From positions 3,002,407 to 3,066,406 of the forward strand of contig NZ_CP026001.1 of NCBI RefSeq assembly GCF_003086775.1: a stretch of DNA of 64,000 nucleotides, in the 5' to 3' direction. The first letter of the stretch is position 1; each line of letters opens with the position of its first letter. A program made the translations under genes and the position numbers. Below are positions 54,094 to 63,419 of the stretch, one piece after another. Source of the stretch: Stenotrophomonas sp. ZAC14D1_NAIMI4_1 (GTDB lineage Bacteria > Pseudomonadota > Gammaproteobacteria > Xanthomonadales > Xanthomonadaceae). The notes under the pieces were generated by a model. It searched no databases. It worked only from the letters and a program-made list of their open reading frames with translations, and had not been told where the DNA came from.

Positions 54094-55989
54094 ATGGAAC
54101 GGATGCTTCGAAACCTGATGACCGTGCTGCTGCTGGGGCTGGTGCTGCTGGCCCTGCCGGCCGCTGCCCAGGAGCGCGACCTGGATTCGGCCGACAACGG
54201 CCTGCTGGTGCTGAGCTACCACGACATCCGCGACGATGTGCGTGAGAAGGGCGATGCCGATGCCTACGCGGTCAGCACGCAGAACTTCGCTGCGCACCTG
54301 GACTGGCTCAGCGCGCACGGCTACCACCCGATCTCGCTGTCGCAGCTGATCAAGGCCTCGCGCGGGGAAGCCCAGCTGCCGCCGCGGCCGGTCCTGCTGA
54401 CCTTCGATGATGGCCTGCGCAGCGTCTACAGCCGCGTCTACCCGCTGCTGCGCGCCTACAACTACCCCGCGCTGGTGGCGGTGATCACCGATTACGTCGA
54501 CATGGCCCCGGGCCGCACCATCGACTACGGCTACCGCCCGTTCGGCCACGATGATTTCCTGACCTGGGACCAGCTGCGGGAAATGCAGGCCAGTGGCCTG
54601 ATCGAACTGGCCAGCCATACCGACAACCAGCACCACGGCGTGCAGTCCAACCCGCAGGGCAACCAGACCCCGGCGGTGATCACCCGCACCTACGACCCGC
54701 AGACGCAGCGCTACGAGACCACACAGCAGTACGAGAAGCGCCTGCGCGACGATCTCGCGCTGAGCGTCAAGCGCATCCAGAAGGAACTGGGCGTCACCCC
54801 GAAGGCGATCGTGTGGCCGTATGCGGCCTACAACCAGCTGAGCAACGACATCGCCGAACAACTGGGCATGCCGGTGTCGTTCGACCTGGAAGGCCGCAGC
54901 ACGCCGGTCACTTCCGACCTGCATGGCCTGGCCCGCCTGCTGGTGACCAACAACCCGAACGTCAGCTCGCTCGCCTTCGAACTGCGCCGCAATGTCAGCC
55001 TCGATGGCACCCGTGCGCTGCAGATCGACCTGGATGCGGTGTACGACCCGGACCCGGCACAGCTGGCACGCAACCTCGACAAGCTGATCGACCGCGTCAA
55101 GACGGTGGGCCCGACCCACGTCTACCTGCAGGCCTTCGCCGATCCCGATGGCAACAACACCGCAGACGCGCTGTACTTCCCCAACCGCCACATGCCGATG
55201 CGCGCGGACCTGTTCAACCGCGTGGCGTGGCAGCTGAAGACCCGCGCCGGGGTGAAGGTCTACGCCTGGCTGCCGGTGCTGGGCTACGAGCTGCCCGATG
55301 CGGCGCAGCGCACCGCGCTGGGCATCGCCAGCCCGGAACGCGACGGCATGTACCGCCTGGACTTCACCAAGCCGCAGGCGCGGCAGATCATCAAGGACAT
55401 CTACGAAGACCTGGCGATCAACTCGTACTTCGAAGGCCTGCTGTTCCATGACGATGCCTATGTGCGCGACACCGAACTGGCGCAGCTGCCGCAGGAAGGC
55501 ACCGATGGCGGCCGCACCCAGGCGCTGATCGACTTCACCCTGGAGCTGCGCGATACCGCCCAGCGCTGGCGGCCGAAGCTGGGCACGGTGCGCAACCTGT
55601 ACGCGCAGCCGGTACTGGAACCGCAGAGCGCCAGCTGGTTCGCCCAGCGCCTGGACCTGTTCAACCACGCCTATGACCGCACCGCGCTGATGGCGATGCC
55701 GTGGATGGAAGGCAGCAAGCACCCCGAGCGCTGGCTGGACCGCCTGGTCACCGCCGTGCGCGCGCACGACCCCGAGCTGAAGCACACGCTGTTCGAGCTG
55801 CAGACCGTGGACTGGCGCACGCAGACGCCGATCAGCGGCCAGCGCCTGCGCGCGCAGGTACGCCGCCTGCAGGCGCAGGGCGTGCGCCATTTCGCGTGGT
55901 ACCCGGACGATTTCATCGCCGACAAGCCGTCGACCACGGACGCGCGCGCCGCGATGTCCGCGCGCAACTTCCCGTACCCGGAGAAGTGA
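54094..55989 (+). CDS. pgaB: Poly-beta-1,6-GlcNAc N-deacetylase PgaB
   Basis: PgaB deacetylates PNAG in the periplasm and cleaves it with its C-terminal domain. The 631-residue protein has the NodB-type CE4 domain (LSYHDIRDDV, LLTFDDGLRSVYSRVYPLL with the two metal-site Asp, and LASHTDN) and a C-terminal GH153-like hydrolase domain from about residue 300 (QAFADPDGNNTADALYFPNR, EGLLFHDDAYVRD). The signal sequence ends ALPAAAQE without a lipobox Cys, unlike E. coli PgaB, which is a lipoprotein. Confidence 0.94.
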   Translation: MERMLRNLMTVLLLGLVLLALPAAAQERDLDSADNGLLVLSYHDIRDDVREKGDADAYAVSTQNFAAHLDWLSAHGYHPISLSQLIKASRGEAQLPPRPVLLTFDDGLRSVYSRVYPLLRAYNYPALVAVITDYVDMAPGRTIDYGYRPFGHDDFLTWDQLREMQASGLIELASHTDNQHHGVQSNPQGNQTPAVITRTYDPQTQRYETTQQYEKRLRDDLALSVKRIQKELGVTPKAIVWPYAAYNQLSNDIAEQLGMPVSFDLEGRSTPVTSDLHGLARLLVTNNPNVSSLAFELRRNVSLDGTRALQIDLDAVYDPDPAQLARNLDKLIDRVKTVGPTHVYLQAFADPDGNNTADALYFPNRHMPMRADLFNRVAWQLKTRAGVKVYAWLPVLGYELPDAAQRTALGIASPERDGMYRLDFTKPQARQIIKDIYEDLAINSYFEGLLFHDDAYVRDTELAQLPQEGTDGGRTQALIDFTLELRDTAQRWRPKLGTVRNLYAQPVLEPQSASWFAQRLDLFNHAYDRTALMAMPWMEGSKHPERWLDRLVTAVRAHDPELKHTLFELQTVDWRTQTPISGQRLRAQVRRLQAQGVRHFAWYPDDFIADKPSTTDARAAMSARNFPYPEK

Positions 55990-55990
55990 C

Positions 55991-57244
55991 ATGGACATGA
56001 GCCCCTGGCTGTATGCCCTGTTCCAGTTCGCCTTCTTCTACCCGATGGTGATGGCGTTCTTCTGGATGTCAGGCGGCCTGTACTACTTCTTCCGGCGCGA
56101 GCGGAAGTCGCGACCGCGCAACGATCCGCCGCCGATGGACAGCTACCCGTTCGCCACGCTGCTGATTCCCTGCCACAACGAATCGGACAACCTGGACGAC
56201 ACCATCGGCGCGGCACTGGCGCAGCGGTATCCGGATTTCGAAGTGATCGCCATCAACGATGGCAGCAGCGACGATACCGGCGCCCGCCTGGACGCATTGG
56301 CCGCCCTGCACCCGCGCCTGCGGGTGGTGCACCTGGACCGCAACCTGGGCAAGGCCAATGCACTGCGCATGGGCGCCCTGGCCTCGCGCTCGGAGTACCT
56401 GGTGTGCATCGACGGCGATGCGATGCTGGAAGAGTACGCCATGCACTGGATGGTCTGGCACCTGACCAGCGGCCCGCGCGTGGGTGCGGTGACCGGCAAC
56501 CCGCGCATCCGCAACCGCTCCACGCTGCTGGGCCGCCTGCAGGTGGCCGAGTTCTCCTCGATCATCGGCATGATCAAGCGCGCGCAGCGCGTGTACGGGC
56601 GCATCTTCACCGTGTCCGGGGTGATTGCCGCGTTCCGTCGCACGGCCCTGCACCGCATCGGCTACTGGGCCGACGACATGGTGACCGAGGACATCGACAT
56701 CAGCTGGCGCCTGCAGCTGGACCACTGGGACATCCGCTACGAACCCAACGCGCTGTGCTTCATCCTGATGCCGGAGACGCTGAAGGGCCTGTGGCGGCAG
56801 CGCCTGCGCTGGGCGCAGGGCGGCGTGGAAGTGCTGCTGCGGCACGGCACGTCGTTGTTCAGCTGGCGCAAGCGGCGCATGTGGGGCGTGCTGCTGGAGT
56901 ACATCCTCAGCGTGTTCTGGGCGTACACCATGCTGCTGATCGTGGTGCTGTGGGCGCTGGGCAAGTTCATCCCGCTGCCGGCCCCGCTGTACATCGACAC
57001 GCTGCTGCCGCAATGGCACGGCGTGATCCTGGCGCTGGTCTGCCTGCTGCAGTTCGCCAGCAGCCTGATCATCGATCGTCGTTACGAAACACACATTGGA
57101 CGCAACTACTTCTGGGTCATCTGGTACCCGATGGCGTACTGGCTGATCAGCCTCTTCACTACCCTGGTGGCGTTGCCGAAGACGTTGTTCAAGCGCCGCG
57201 GCAAGCGTGCCACCTGGGTCAGCCCTGACCGGGGGATCCGATGA
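55991..57244 (+). CDS. pgaC: Poly-beta-1,6-GlcNAc synthase PgaC
   Basis: PgaC is the inner-membrane processive glycosyltransferase (GT2) that polymerises UDP-GlcNAc. The 417-residue protein has N-terminal helices, then the GT2 domain with AINDGSSDDTG, CIDGDAMLEE (DxD), the catalytic TEDIDISWRL and the QRLRWAQGG motif, and C-terminal helices. It overlaps the pgaD start by 4 bases. Confidence 0.96.
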   Translation: MDMSPWLYALFQFAFFYPMVMAFFWMSGGLYYFFRRERKSRPRNDPPPMDSYPFATLLIPCHNESDNLDDTIGAALAQRYPDFEVIAINDGSSDDTGARLDALAALHPRLRVVHLDRNLGKANALRMGALASRSEYLVCIDGDAMLEEYAMHWMVWHLTSGPRVGAVTGNPRIRNRSTLLGRLQVAEFSSIIGMIKRAQRVYGRIFTVSGVIAAFRRTALHRIGYWADDMVTEDIDISWRLQLDHWDIRYEPNALCFILMPETLKGLWRQRLRWAQGGVEVLLRHGTSLFSWRKRRMWGVLLEYILSVFWAYTMLLIVVLWALGKFIPLPAPLYIDTLLPQWHGVILALVCLLQFASSLIIDRRYETHIGRNYFWVIWYPMAYWLISLFTTLVALPKTLFKRRGKRATWVSPDRGIR

Positions 57245-57732
57245 GCACCGTCCGCGGCACCACCAAGACAAAGTCGTCCAACCGCTTCGATTCGCGGTTG
57301 ATCCAGAAGTCGCGCCAGCAGCCGCGCCTGCAGCGCACGGCCTGGGGCTTCGTGACCCTGGCGTTCTGGGGTTTCTACTTCTACCTGTGGGCACCGCTGG
57401 TGACCCTGGTTTCATGGCTGCTGGGCGGGCACCTGGCCTACGTGCAGCTGTACCAGCACAGCCAGCACGTGGATCCGTTCGTGATGATTGCGCTGCCGGT
57501 GATCCTGGTCTGCTGCTCGCTGCTGCTGATCGCCTGGGCCGAGTACAACCGTTTCCGCTTTGGTGGCAAGGAACGGCGTGCACCGCGCGAGGATTCCAGC
57601 CGCCAGGACATCGCCCGTGCACTGGGTGCGAGCGATGCGCTGGCCGAGCAGCTGATGCATGCGAAGGCGGTGACGCTGCACATGGATGACAACGCACGGC
57701 CGGTGGGACTGACGCGGCAGCCGATGTTGTAA
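57241..57732 (+). CDS. pgaD: PNAG biosynthesis protein PgaD
   Basis: PgaD is the small inner-membrane partner of PgaC and is needed for c-di-GMP-stimulated synthesis. The 163-residue protein has two helices (TAWGFVTLAFWGFYFYLW; DPFVMIALPVILVCCSLLLIAWAEYNRFRFGG). The C-terminus is cytoplasmic and charged. A composite repeat element begins right at the stop codon. Confidence 0.92.
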   Translation: MSTVRGTTKTKSSNRFDSRLIQKSRQQPRLQRTAWGFVTLAFWGFYFYLWAPLVTLVSWLLGGHLAYVQLYQHSQHVDPFVMIALPVILVCCSLLLIAWAEYNRFRFGGKERRAPREDSSRQDIARALGASDALAEQLMHAKAVTLHMDDNARPVGLTRQPML

Positions 57733-58026
57733 GGGGTGGGTGTTTTTTTGCAGGGCTTGCAGGCCTGCACCTGCCGAATCAACGTCAACGTCAACGTCAA
57801 CGTCAACGTCAAAGGCGGGCATTCCGTGGGATGGCGGGGCGGTGTGGGTGAGCAGGACACGCCGTAACCCCCCCTCCGGGGTCCGGCCCAGCCGCTGGCG
57901 GCTGTGCGTTCGGGCGCTTGCGAAGCAGTGCTTCGCAAGCAAAGCGCCCTCACCCATGGGGGCTCGATGGCGCCATCCATGGCGCCAACGGTCCTGCCCA
58001 CCCACACCGCCCCGCCTCTGACAGTT
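57733..58026 (+). repeat. Composite 3' element, copy B (after pgaD)
   Basis: After the TAA comes GGGGTGGG, a T7 run, the hairpin GCAGGGCTTGCAGGCCTGC (57750-57768), ACCTGCC, five AACGTC units (57781-57810), GGCGGGCATTCCGTGGGATGG, and a long stem-loop with arms 57841-57858 and 57991-58008. The loop holds an extra perfect hairpin GCTTGCGAAGCA/TGCTTCGCAAGC (57916-57940) not seen in copies A and C. It ends in GACAGTT. Confidence 0.8.
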
Positions 58027-58029
58027 GGC

Positions 58030-58212
58030 CGGTGGCTGTTGGTGGGTGCCGACCGTTGGTCGGCACATCTGTCAGATGTCGAATGAATCATCCACGCATG
58101 GCGTGGATCTACTGGGGCGCGCGGCTGTTGGTAGGTGTCGACCTTGGTCGACACGATTTTTCTGTCAGAAATCGATAGCCGACCCCGTGCCGACCAACGG
58201 TCGGCACCCACC
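58030..58212. repeat. Cluster of four short palindromes
   Basis: Four hairpins of SMAG/REP type lie between copies B and C: GTGCCGACCGTTGGTCGGCAC (58047 region), ATCCACGCATGGCGTGGATCTAC (58091 region), GGTAGGTGTCGACCTTGGTCGACAC (58130 region) and GTGCCGACCAACGGTCGGCAC (58187 region). Two carry GTAG or CTAC heads. Confidence 0.75.
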
Positions 58213-58241
58213 AAAGCAGAACGCCGTTCCGACAGATCGCA

Positions 58242-58440
58242 GGAAACTGTCGAAGGCGGGGTGGGTCCGGTTGAGGGGGTGTGAGCGGCATGGATGCCGC
58301 GACCAAGCCCCCAAGGATGGGTTTACGGCGTCCCCCTCAACCGGACCCACCCCGCCATCCCACGGAATGCCCGCCTTTGACGTTGACGTTGACGTAGATC
58401 TGCAGCGGGTGCAGGGCTGCAAGCCCTGCAGGACAAACCC
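58242..58440 (-). repeat. Composite 3' element, copy C (after proA)
   Basis: Read from the proA stop on the minus strand: GGGGTTTG, hairpin GCAGGGCT-TGC-AGCCCTGC (58411-58429), three AACGTC-type units (58380-58396), GGCGGGCATTCCGTGGGATGG, then a stem-loop with perfectly complementary 25-base arms (58255-58279 and 58332-58356). The loop contains a GCGGCAT/ATGCCGC hairpin and the conserved CCCCCAAGGATGGGTTTACG (58308-58327). It ends in GACAGTTTCC. Confidence 0.8.
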
Positions 58441-59709
58441 CTACCGCGTCTGCCCTTCGCCGCGCACCACGAAACGTTCAACCGTCAGCGCTTCCAGGCC
58501 CATCGGCCCATACGCATGCAGGCGCGTGGTGGAAATGCCGATCTCGCTGCCCAGCCCCAGCTGCCCCCCATCGGAGAAACGCGAGGACGCGTTGACCATC
58601 ACCACGGCAGAACGCAGCGCGTTGACGAAGCGCTCTGCATGGCCGCTGTCTTCGGTGGCGATCACTTCGGTGTGGTCGGAGGTGTAGGTGCGGATGTGGG
58701 CGATGGCAGCGTCCAGATCATCCACCACCCGTACTGCCAGCACCAGGTCGAGAAACTCCGCCGCGTAATCCTCGTCGGTGGCGGCCGTGCTGCCCGGCAG
58801 CAGCGGCTGCGCACGTCCGTCGGCACGCAGCTGCACGCCACGCTCGCCCAGTGCCTGCGCCGCGCGCGGCAGGAAAGTGTCGGCCACGTCCTGGTGGACC
58901 AGCAGCGTTTCCAGCGAATTGCAGGCCGCCGGGCGGCTGCACTTGCCATCCAGCAGCAGGCCGATGGCCTTGTCCAGGTCGGCGCTGGCATCCACGAACA
59001 AGTGGCAGACACCCTTGTAGTGCTTGATCACCGGCACGCGTGCATGCTCGGCCACGAACCGGATCAGCCCTTCGCCACCGCGGGGAATGGCCAGGTCGAT
59101 CAGTTCGTGCAGCTGCAGCAGCTCCAGCATCGCCTCGCGGCGCAGGTCGGTCAGCACGGTCACTGCGGCCGGCGGCACGCCATTGGCCTGCAGGGCCGCA
59201 GCCAGTGCCTGGGCGATGGCGGTGTTGGAATGGATCGCCTCCGAGCCGCCGCGCAGGATCACGCCGTTGCCGGCCTTCAGGCACAGCGCCGCCGCTTCGG
59301 CGGTCACGTTCGGCCGCGCTTCGTAGATCATCGCGATCACGCCCAGCGGCACGCGTACTTTCTGTACGCGGATGCCGTTGGGGCGCACGTCGTCGCGGGT
59401 CACCTGCCCCGCCGGGTCCGGCAGTGCGGCCACTTCGCGCACGGCCTCGGCCATCGCGAACAGGCGCGCCGGGTCCAGGGCAAGGCGGTCGAGCATCGCG
59501 CTACCGACGCCCTTCTCGCGTGCCGCCGCCAGGTCACGGGCATTGCCGGCCAGGATCAGCCCGGCGTTCATTTCCAGTGCCTGGGCCATGGCCTGCAGCA
59601 GCTTGCCGCGTGCGGCGCTGTCCAGGCCAGCAACCACCTGGGCCGCATCACGGCAGGCACGTGCCTGCGCTTCAATCTCACTCATGGGGGTGTCCTGCTG
59701 TCCGGTCAT
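58441..59709 (-). CDS. proA: Gamma-glutamyl phosphate reductase
   Basis: ProA reduces gamma-glutamyl phosphate to glutamate semialdehyde in proline synthesis. The 422-residue protein has the aldehyde-dehydrogenase fold, with [27 protein letters not shown] and the catalytic Cys in [13 protein letters not shown]. The start overlaps the proB stop by 4 bases (ATGA); MSEIEA eight codons later is an alternative. A composite repeat element follows the stop. Confidence 0.95.
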   Translation of the reverse strand: MTGQQDTPMSEIEAQARACRDAAQVVAGLDSAARGKLLQAMAQALEMNAGLILAGNARDLAAAREKGVGSAMLDRLALDPARLFAMAEAVREVAALPDPAGQVTRDDVRPNGIRVQKVRVPLGVIAMIYEARPNVTAEAAALCLKAGNGVILRGGSEAIHSNTAIAQALAAALQANGVPPAAVTVLTDLRREAMLELLQLHELIDLAIPRGGEGLIRFVAEHARVPVIKHYKGVCHLFVDASADLDKAIGLLLDGKCSRPAACNSLETLLVHQDVADTFLPRAAQALGERGVQLRADGRAQPLLPGSTAATDEDYAAEFLDLVLAVRVVDDLDAAIAHIRTYTSDHTEVIATEDSGHAERFVNALRSAVVMVNASSRFSDGGQLGLGSEIGISTTRLHAYGPMGLEALTVERFVVRGEGQTR

Positions 59710-60863
59710 GGCAGCACCAGATCGTCGCGATGGACGACGGTACCGCCGTAGTTGTAGCCGAGCACGGCCTGGATGTCGCGCGAATGGCGGCCGGCGATGC
59801 GCCGCACATCATCGGCGGCGTACTGGCTGACGCCACGGGCGACGCAGAGGCGGCCCTGCGGCGTGTTCCAGCACACCTGCACCATGTCGCCACGGCGGAA
59901 ATCGCCATCGGCACCGGTGATGCCGCCGGGCAGCAGCGAGGCACCCTTCTCGCGCATCGCCTGCGCCGCGCCGGCATCGACCAGGATCGCGCCGTCGGCC
60001 AGCGGTGCATGCCGCAGCCAGTGCTTGCGTGCGGCCTCACGGCTGCGCGCGGCATGGATGCGGGTGCCGAACAGGCGATCCTGCGCCAGCGCGCGCACGA
60101 CATCGCCGCTGCGGCCGTTGAACAGGTAGGTTTCGATGCCGAGCCGGCCGGCCTTCGCCGCGGCTTCCAGCTTGGTCCGCATGCCACCGGTACCGGCACG
60201 CGAACCGGCGCCACCGGCCATCGCCAGCACCGTGTCATCCAGCTCGGGGACGTCATGCAGCGGGCGTGCATCGGCCACGGTACGCGGGTCGGCGCTGTAC
60301 AGGCCGTCGATGTCGGTCGCTATGAACAGCGCATCGGCATCGACCAACGCGGCCACGGTGGCGGCCAGGTTGTCATTGTCGCCAAGCTTGAGTTCGTCCA
60401 CCGACACGGTGTCGTTCTCGTTGACCACCGGCAACGCGCCCAGCCGCAGCAGCTCGGTGAGCGTGGCGCGCGCATTGAGGTAGCGACGGCGGTTGCGCAG
60501 GTCGTCGTGGGTCAGCAGCACCTGCGCCACCGGGCGCTCGAAGAAGCGCTGCCAGAGGCCGATCAACTGTGCCTGGCCCAGCGCGGCCAGTGCCTGCCGC
60601 GCAGCCATCGCCGCACCGGGCTCATCGGCACGCGGCAGGATGGCGCGGCCGGCGGCGACCGCGCCGGAGGAGACGATGACCACTTCGCGCCCGGCCAGCA
60701 CGTTGGCCGACACGAACTGCGCCAGGCCCAGCGCATGGCGCGGCGACAGGCCGCCGCCATCGGCGGCCAGCAGGCTGCTGCCCACCTTGAGCACCGCACG
60801 CCGCCACGGCGGCAGCGCTTGTTCGGGGAACGGCGAAGCGACGTGGGTGGCGTGCAGGGTCAT
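59706..60863 (-). CDS. proB: Glutamate 5-kinase with PUA domain
   Basis: ProB phosphorylates glutamate, the proline-feedback-controlled first step. The 385-residue protein has the amino-acid kinase domain ([57 protein letters not shown]) and a C-terminal PUA domain (about residues 285-370, [25 protein letters not shown]). It is followed directly by proA. Confidence 0.96.
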   Translation of the reverse strand: MTLHATHVASPFPEQALPPWRRAVLKVGSSLLAADGGGLSPRHALGLAQFVSANVLAGREVVIVSSGAVAAGRAILPRADEPGAAMAARQALAALGQAQLIGLWQRFFERPVAQVLLTHDDLRNRRRYLNARATLTELLRLGALPVVNENDTVSVDELKLGDNDNLAATVAALVDADALFIATDIDGLYSADPRTVADARPLHDVPELDDTVLAMAGGAGSRAGTGGMRTKLEAAAKAGRLGIETYLFNGRSGDVVRALAQDRLFGTRIHAARSREAARKHWLRHAPLADGAILVDAGAAQAMREKGASLLPGGITGADGDFRRGDMVQVCWNTPQGRLCVARGVSQYAADDVRRIAGRHSRDIQAVLGYNYGGTVVHRDDLVLP

Positions 60864-60873
60864 CAGGTGCGCC

Positions 60874-61137
60874 TCAGCGGGTGTTCCATTCGTGCACGGT
60901 CAGGTGCGAGGCCTGCATCGTCACCAGCGGATCGGTGGCGACGATGGCCTGTGCATCAGCCAGGCTGGCCACATTGCACAGCACGTAGGCGCCGCCACTG
61001 CCATCGGTGAATCCGCCGGTCAGCTGCAGCTGGCCCTGCGCGCGCAGCGCATCGAGGAAATCCAGGTGCGGCTGCACGGCGGCGGCGTTGAAGTCGGGCC
61101 GGCGCATGGCCAGCACCAGGTAGACGGTGCCCGCCAT
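60874..61137 (-). CDS. YciI family protein (second paralogue)
   Basis: This 87-residue protein of the YciI fold has RRPDFNAAAVQPHLDFLDALRAQGQLQLTGGFTDG and AIVATDPLVTMQASHLTVHEW, with the family's His and the Asp of TDP. The reaction is unknown. It sits between argH (1-base overlap TGATG) and proB (10-base gap), so it is part of the amino acid operon. Confidence 0.85.
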   Translation of the reverse strand: MAGTVYLVLAMRRPDFNAAAVQPHLDFLDALRAQGQLQLTGGFTDGSGGAYVLCNVASLADAQAIVATDPLVTMQASHLTVHEWNTR

Positions 61138-62432
61138 CAGGCCAGCGCCTGCCAGCGCGTGCGCAGTTCGTCCAGGCGCAGGTCGGCGGCCGAACCGGGT
61201 GACACGCGGGCGGCCAGGCTGCCTTCCGGCGTACGGCCCTGCCCTGCGCTGTCGGCACCGGCCGCAGCGGCCTTGTAGGCCTCGCGGAACGGCACGCCCG
61301 CCACGGCGGCTTCAACGGCGACGTCGGTGGCGTACATGCCCGAATCGATGGCCGCGCGCAGCTTGTCGTCACGCCATTCCAGGTTGGCCAGCAGCGCCGG
61401 CAGCAGTTCCAGCGCGGCCAGGCCGCGGCCGAAGCCGTGGAAGATGGCGCCCTTCGAAGACTGCAGGTCGCGGTGGTAACCCGACGGCAGCGACAGCAGC
61501 TGCTCGATCTCGGTGCGTGCAGCGGCGACGCTGGCATGGGTGGCGCGCATCAGCTCGATGACGTCCGGGTTCCGCTTGTTCGGCATGATCGAACTGCCGG
61601 TGGTGTACTGCGCCGGCAGGGCGACGAAGCCGAACTCGGCGCTGGTGAACAGCGAAAGATCCCAGGCAATGCGGCGCAGGTCGAGGGTGGCACCGCCCAG
61701 CGCTTCCAGTGCGGCCAGCTCGAACTTGCCGCGCGACAGCTGCGCGTAGATCGGCGAGATCTGCATGCGCGCAAAGCCCAGCGCGGCCGTGGTGTGTTCG
61801 CGGTCCAGCGGCAGGTTCACGCCGTAACCAGCGGCGGTGCCCAGCGGGTTGGCATCGACCAGTGCATGGGTGTCACGCGCACGCACGGCATTGTCGATGA
61901 AGGCTTCGGCCCAGCCGGCCCACCACATGCCCGCCGAGGACACCACGGCGCGCTGGATGTGGGTGTAGCCGGGAAGCGGCACGTCCTTCTCGGCCTGCGC
62001 GCGGTCCAGCGCGACCTTGGCCACTTCGGCACTGAGCTGGGCAACGCGCTGCAGCTTTTCCTTCAGCCACAGGCGGGTAGCGACCAGGATCTGATCGTTG
62101 CGGCTCCGCCCGGTGTGGATCTTGCGGCCGGCATCGCCCAGGCGCTCGGTGAGGCGCGCTTCGATGGCCGAGTGACCATCCTCGTACTGCGTATCGAGCA
62201 CGAAACGGCCTGCGCGGAAGTCCTGTGCCAGCACCTCCAGTTCGCGCAGCAGGCCTTCCAGCTCGTCGGGGCTGAGGATGCCGATGTGCTGCAGGCCCTG
62301 CGCGTGCGCGGCGCTGGCGGCGATATCGTGCAGGAAGAATTCGCGATCGAGGATCACGTCATCGCCGGCGAGGAAGGTCTGGATCTGGGCGTCGACGGCG
62401 ACGCCGGGCTTCTGCCAAAGAAGGTCTGCCAT
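61137..62432 (-). CDS. argH: Argininosuccinate lyase
   Basis: ArgH splits argininosuccinate to arginine and fumarate. The 431-residue protein has the fumarase-superfamily signature [20 protein letters not shown], with catalytic Ser in that loop, plus [16 protein letters not shown] and [13 protein letters not shown]. It is shorter than E. coli ArgH (457). Xanthomonads make citrulline through N-acetylcitrulline, which does not change this step. A 33-base gap separates it from argC. Confidence 0.95.
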   Translation of the reverse strand: MADLLWQKPGVAVDAQIQTFLAGDDVILDREFFLHDIAASAAHAQGLQHIGILSPDELEGLLRELEVLAQDFRAGRFVLDTQYEDGHSAIEARLTERLGDAGRKIHTGRSRNDQILVATRLWLKEKLQRVAQLSAEVAKVALDRAQAEKDVPLPGYTHIQRAVVSSAGMWWAGWAEAFIDNAVRARDTHALVDANPLGTAAGYGVNLPLDREHTTAALGFARMQISPIYAQLSRGKFELAALEALGGATLDLRRIAWDLSLFTSAEFGFVALPAQYTTGSSIMPNKRNPDVIELMRATHASVAAARTEIEQLLSLPSGYHRDLQSSKGAIFHGFGRGLAALELLPALLANLEWRDDKLRAAIDSGMYATDVAVEAAVAGVPFREAYKAAAAGADSAGQGRTPEGSLAARVSPGSAADLRLDELRTRWQALA

Positions 62433-62465
62433 GGGGGGCTCCGGGAAGGCGGTGTCTGGGCGGTA

Positions 62466-63419
62466 TCAGTGCGGGATCGACGTCAGTTCGTCGATGCCCA
62501 GCGCGAGGTTGAGGTTCTGCATGGCCTGGGTGGCGGCGCCCTTGAGCAGGTTGTCCAGGGTTGCCACGACCACGACCCGCTTGTTGCCCGGGGCCAGGGT
62601 GAAGCCACCCACCTGCGCGCCATGGCGGCCGGCGATGCGGCTGACCCACGGCGCTTCATCCACGATTTCCACGAGTGCTTCCGCGGCGTAGGCCTGCTGG
62701 AAGCGCTCGACGATCTGCTCGCGGGTCTGCGCGCGGTTCAGCCACAGGTTGGCGGTAAGGGTGATGCCACGGAAATGCGGTGCTACGTGCGGCATGAATT
62801 CCACCGGCACGCCCAGCTGCGCGGACACTTCGCGTTCGTGCATGTGGTTGGTCAGCGCGTAGGGCATCAGGTTGTCGGCCAGCAGCTCGGGGTTGTTCTT
62901 GTCCGAGGGCGAGGTGCCGGCACCGGAGTAGCCGGACACGCCGAAGCACTGCGGCGGGCCGGCCAGCAGGTCCAGCAGCGGATGGATCGCCAGCTGCATG
63001 GCCGTGGCGTAGCAGCCCGGGTTGCTGATGTGCTTCTGGCCCTGGTAGCGGCCACGGGTCAGCTCCGGCAGGCCGTAGTACCACTGGCCATCGAAGCGGT
63101 AGTCGGCCGACAGGTCGATGATGACGGTGTCCGGCTTGGCCGCCTGCAGGGCGGCCACGAAGGGGGCGGCCAGGCCATTGGGCAGGGCCAGGATCACCGC
63201 GTCCACGCCCTTGGCGGCCACGGCATCGGCGTCCAGGTTCTCGTAATGCAGCTCGCCCTGGTACTCCGGGTGATGATCGGCCAGGCGCTTGCCAGCGAGC
63301 TCGCGCGAAGACACGAATGCCAGCTGCAGGCGCGGATGCGCGGCCACCAGCTTGATCAGCTCGGCGCCGGTGTGGCCGCGGGCACCGACAATGCCCAGGG
63401 TGAAAGTCGAATCGTTCAT
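62466..63419 (-). CDS. argC: N-acetyl-gamma-glutamyl-phosphate reductase
   Basis: ArgC reduces N-acetylglutamyl phosphate to the semialdehyde in arginine synthesis. The 317-residue protein has an NAD(P)-binding N-terminus ([23 protein letters not shown]), the catalytic Cys in [20 protein letters not shown] and the conserved His region [17 protein letters not shown] at 63419 overlaps the upstream GNAT gene stop by 4 bases. Confidence 0.95.
   Translation of the reverse strand: MNDSTFTLGIVGARGHTGAELIKLVAAHPRLQLAFVSSRELAGKRLADHHPEYQGELHYENLDADAVAAKGVDAVILALPNGLAAPFVAALQAAKPDTVIIDLSADYRFDGQWYYGLPELTRGRYQGQKHISNPGCYATAMQLAIHPLLDLLAGPPQCFGVSGYSGAGTSPSDKNNPELLADNLMPYALTNHMHEREVSAQLGVPVEFMPHVAPHFRGITLTANLWLNRAQTREQIVERFQQAYAAEALVEIVDEAPWVSRIAGRHGAQVGGFTLAPGNKRVVVVATLDNLLKGAATQAMQNLNLALGIDELTSIPH

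Noticed and set aside
57740..57768. Intrinsic terminator for pgaD
   Set aside because: The T run precedes the hairpin on the plus strand instead of following it.
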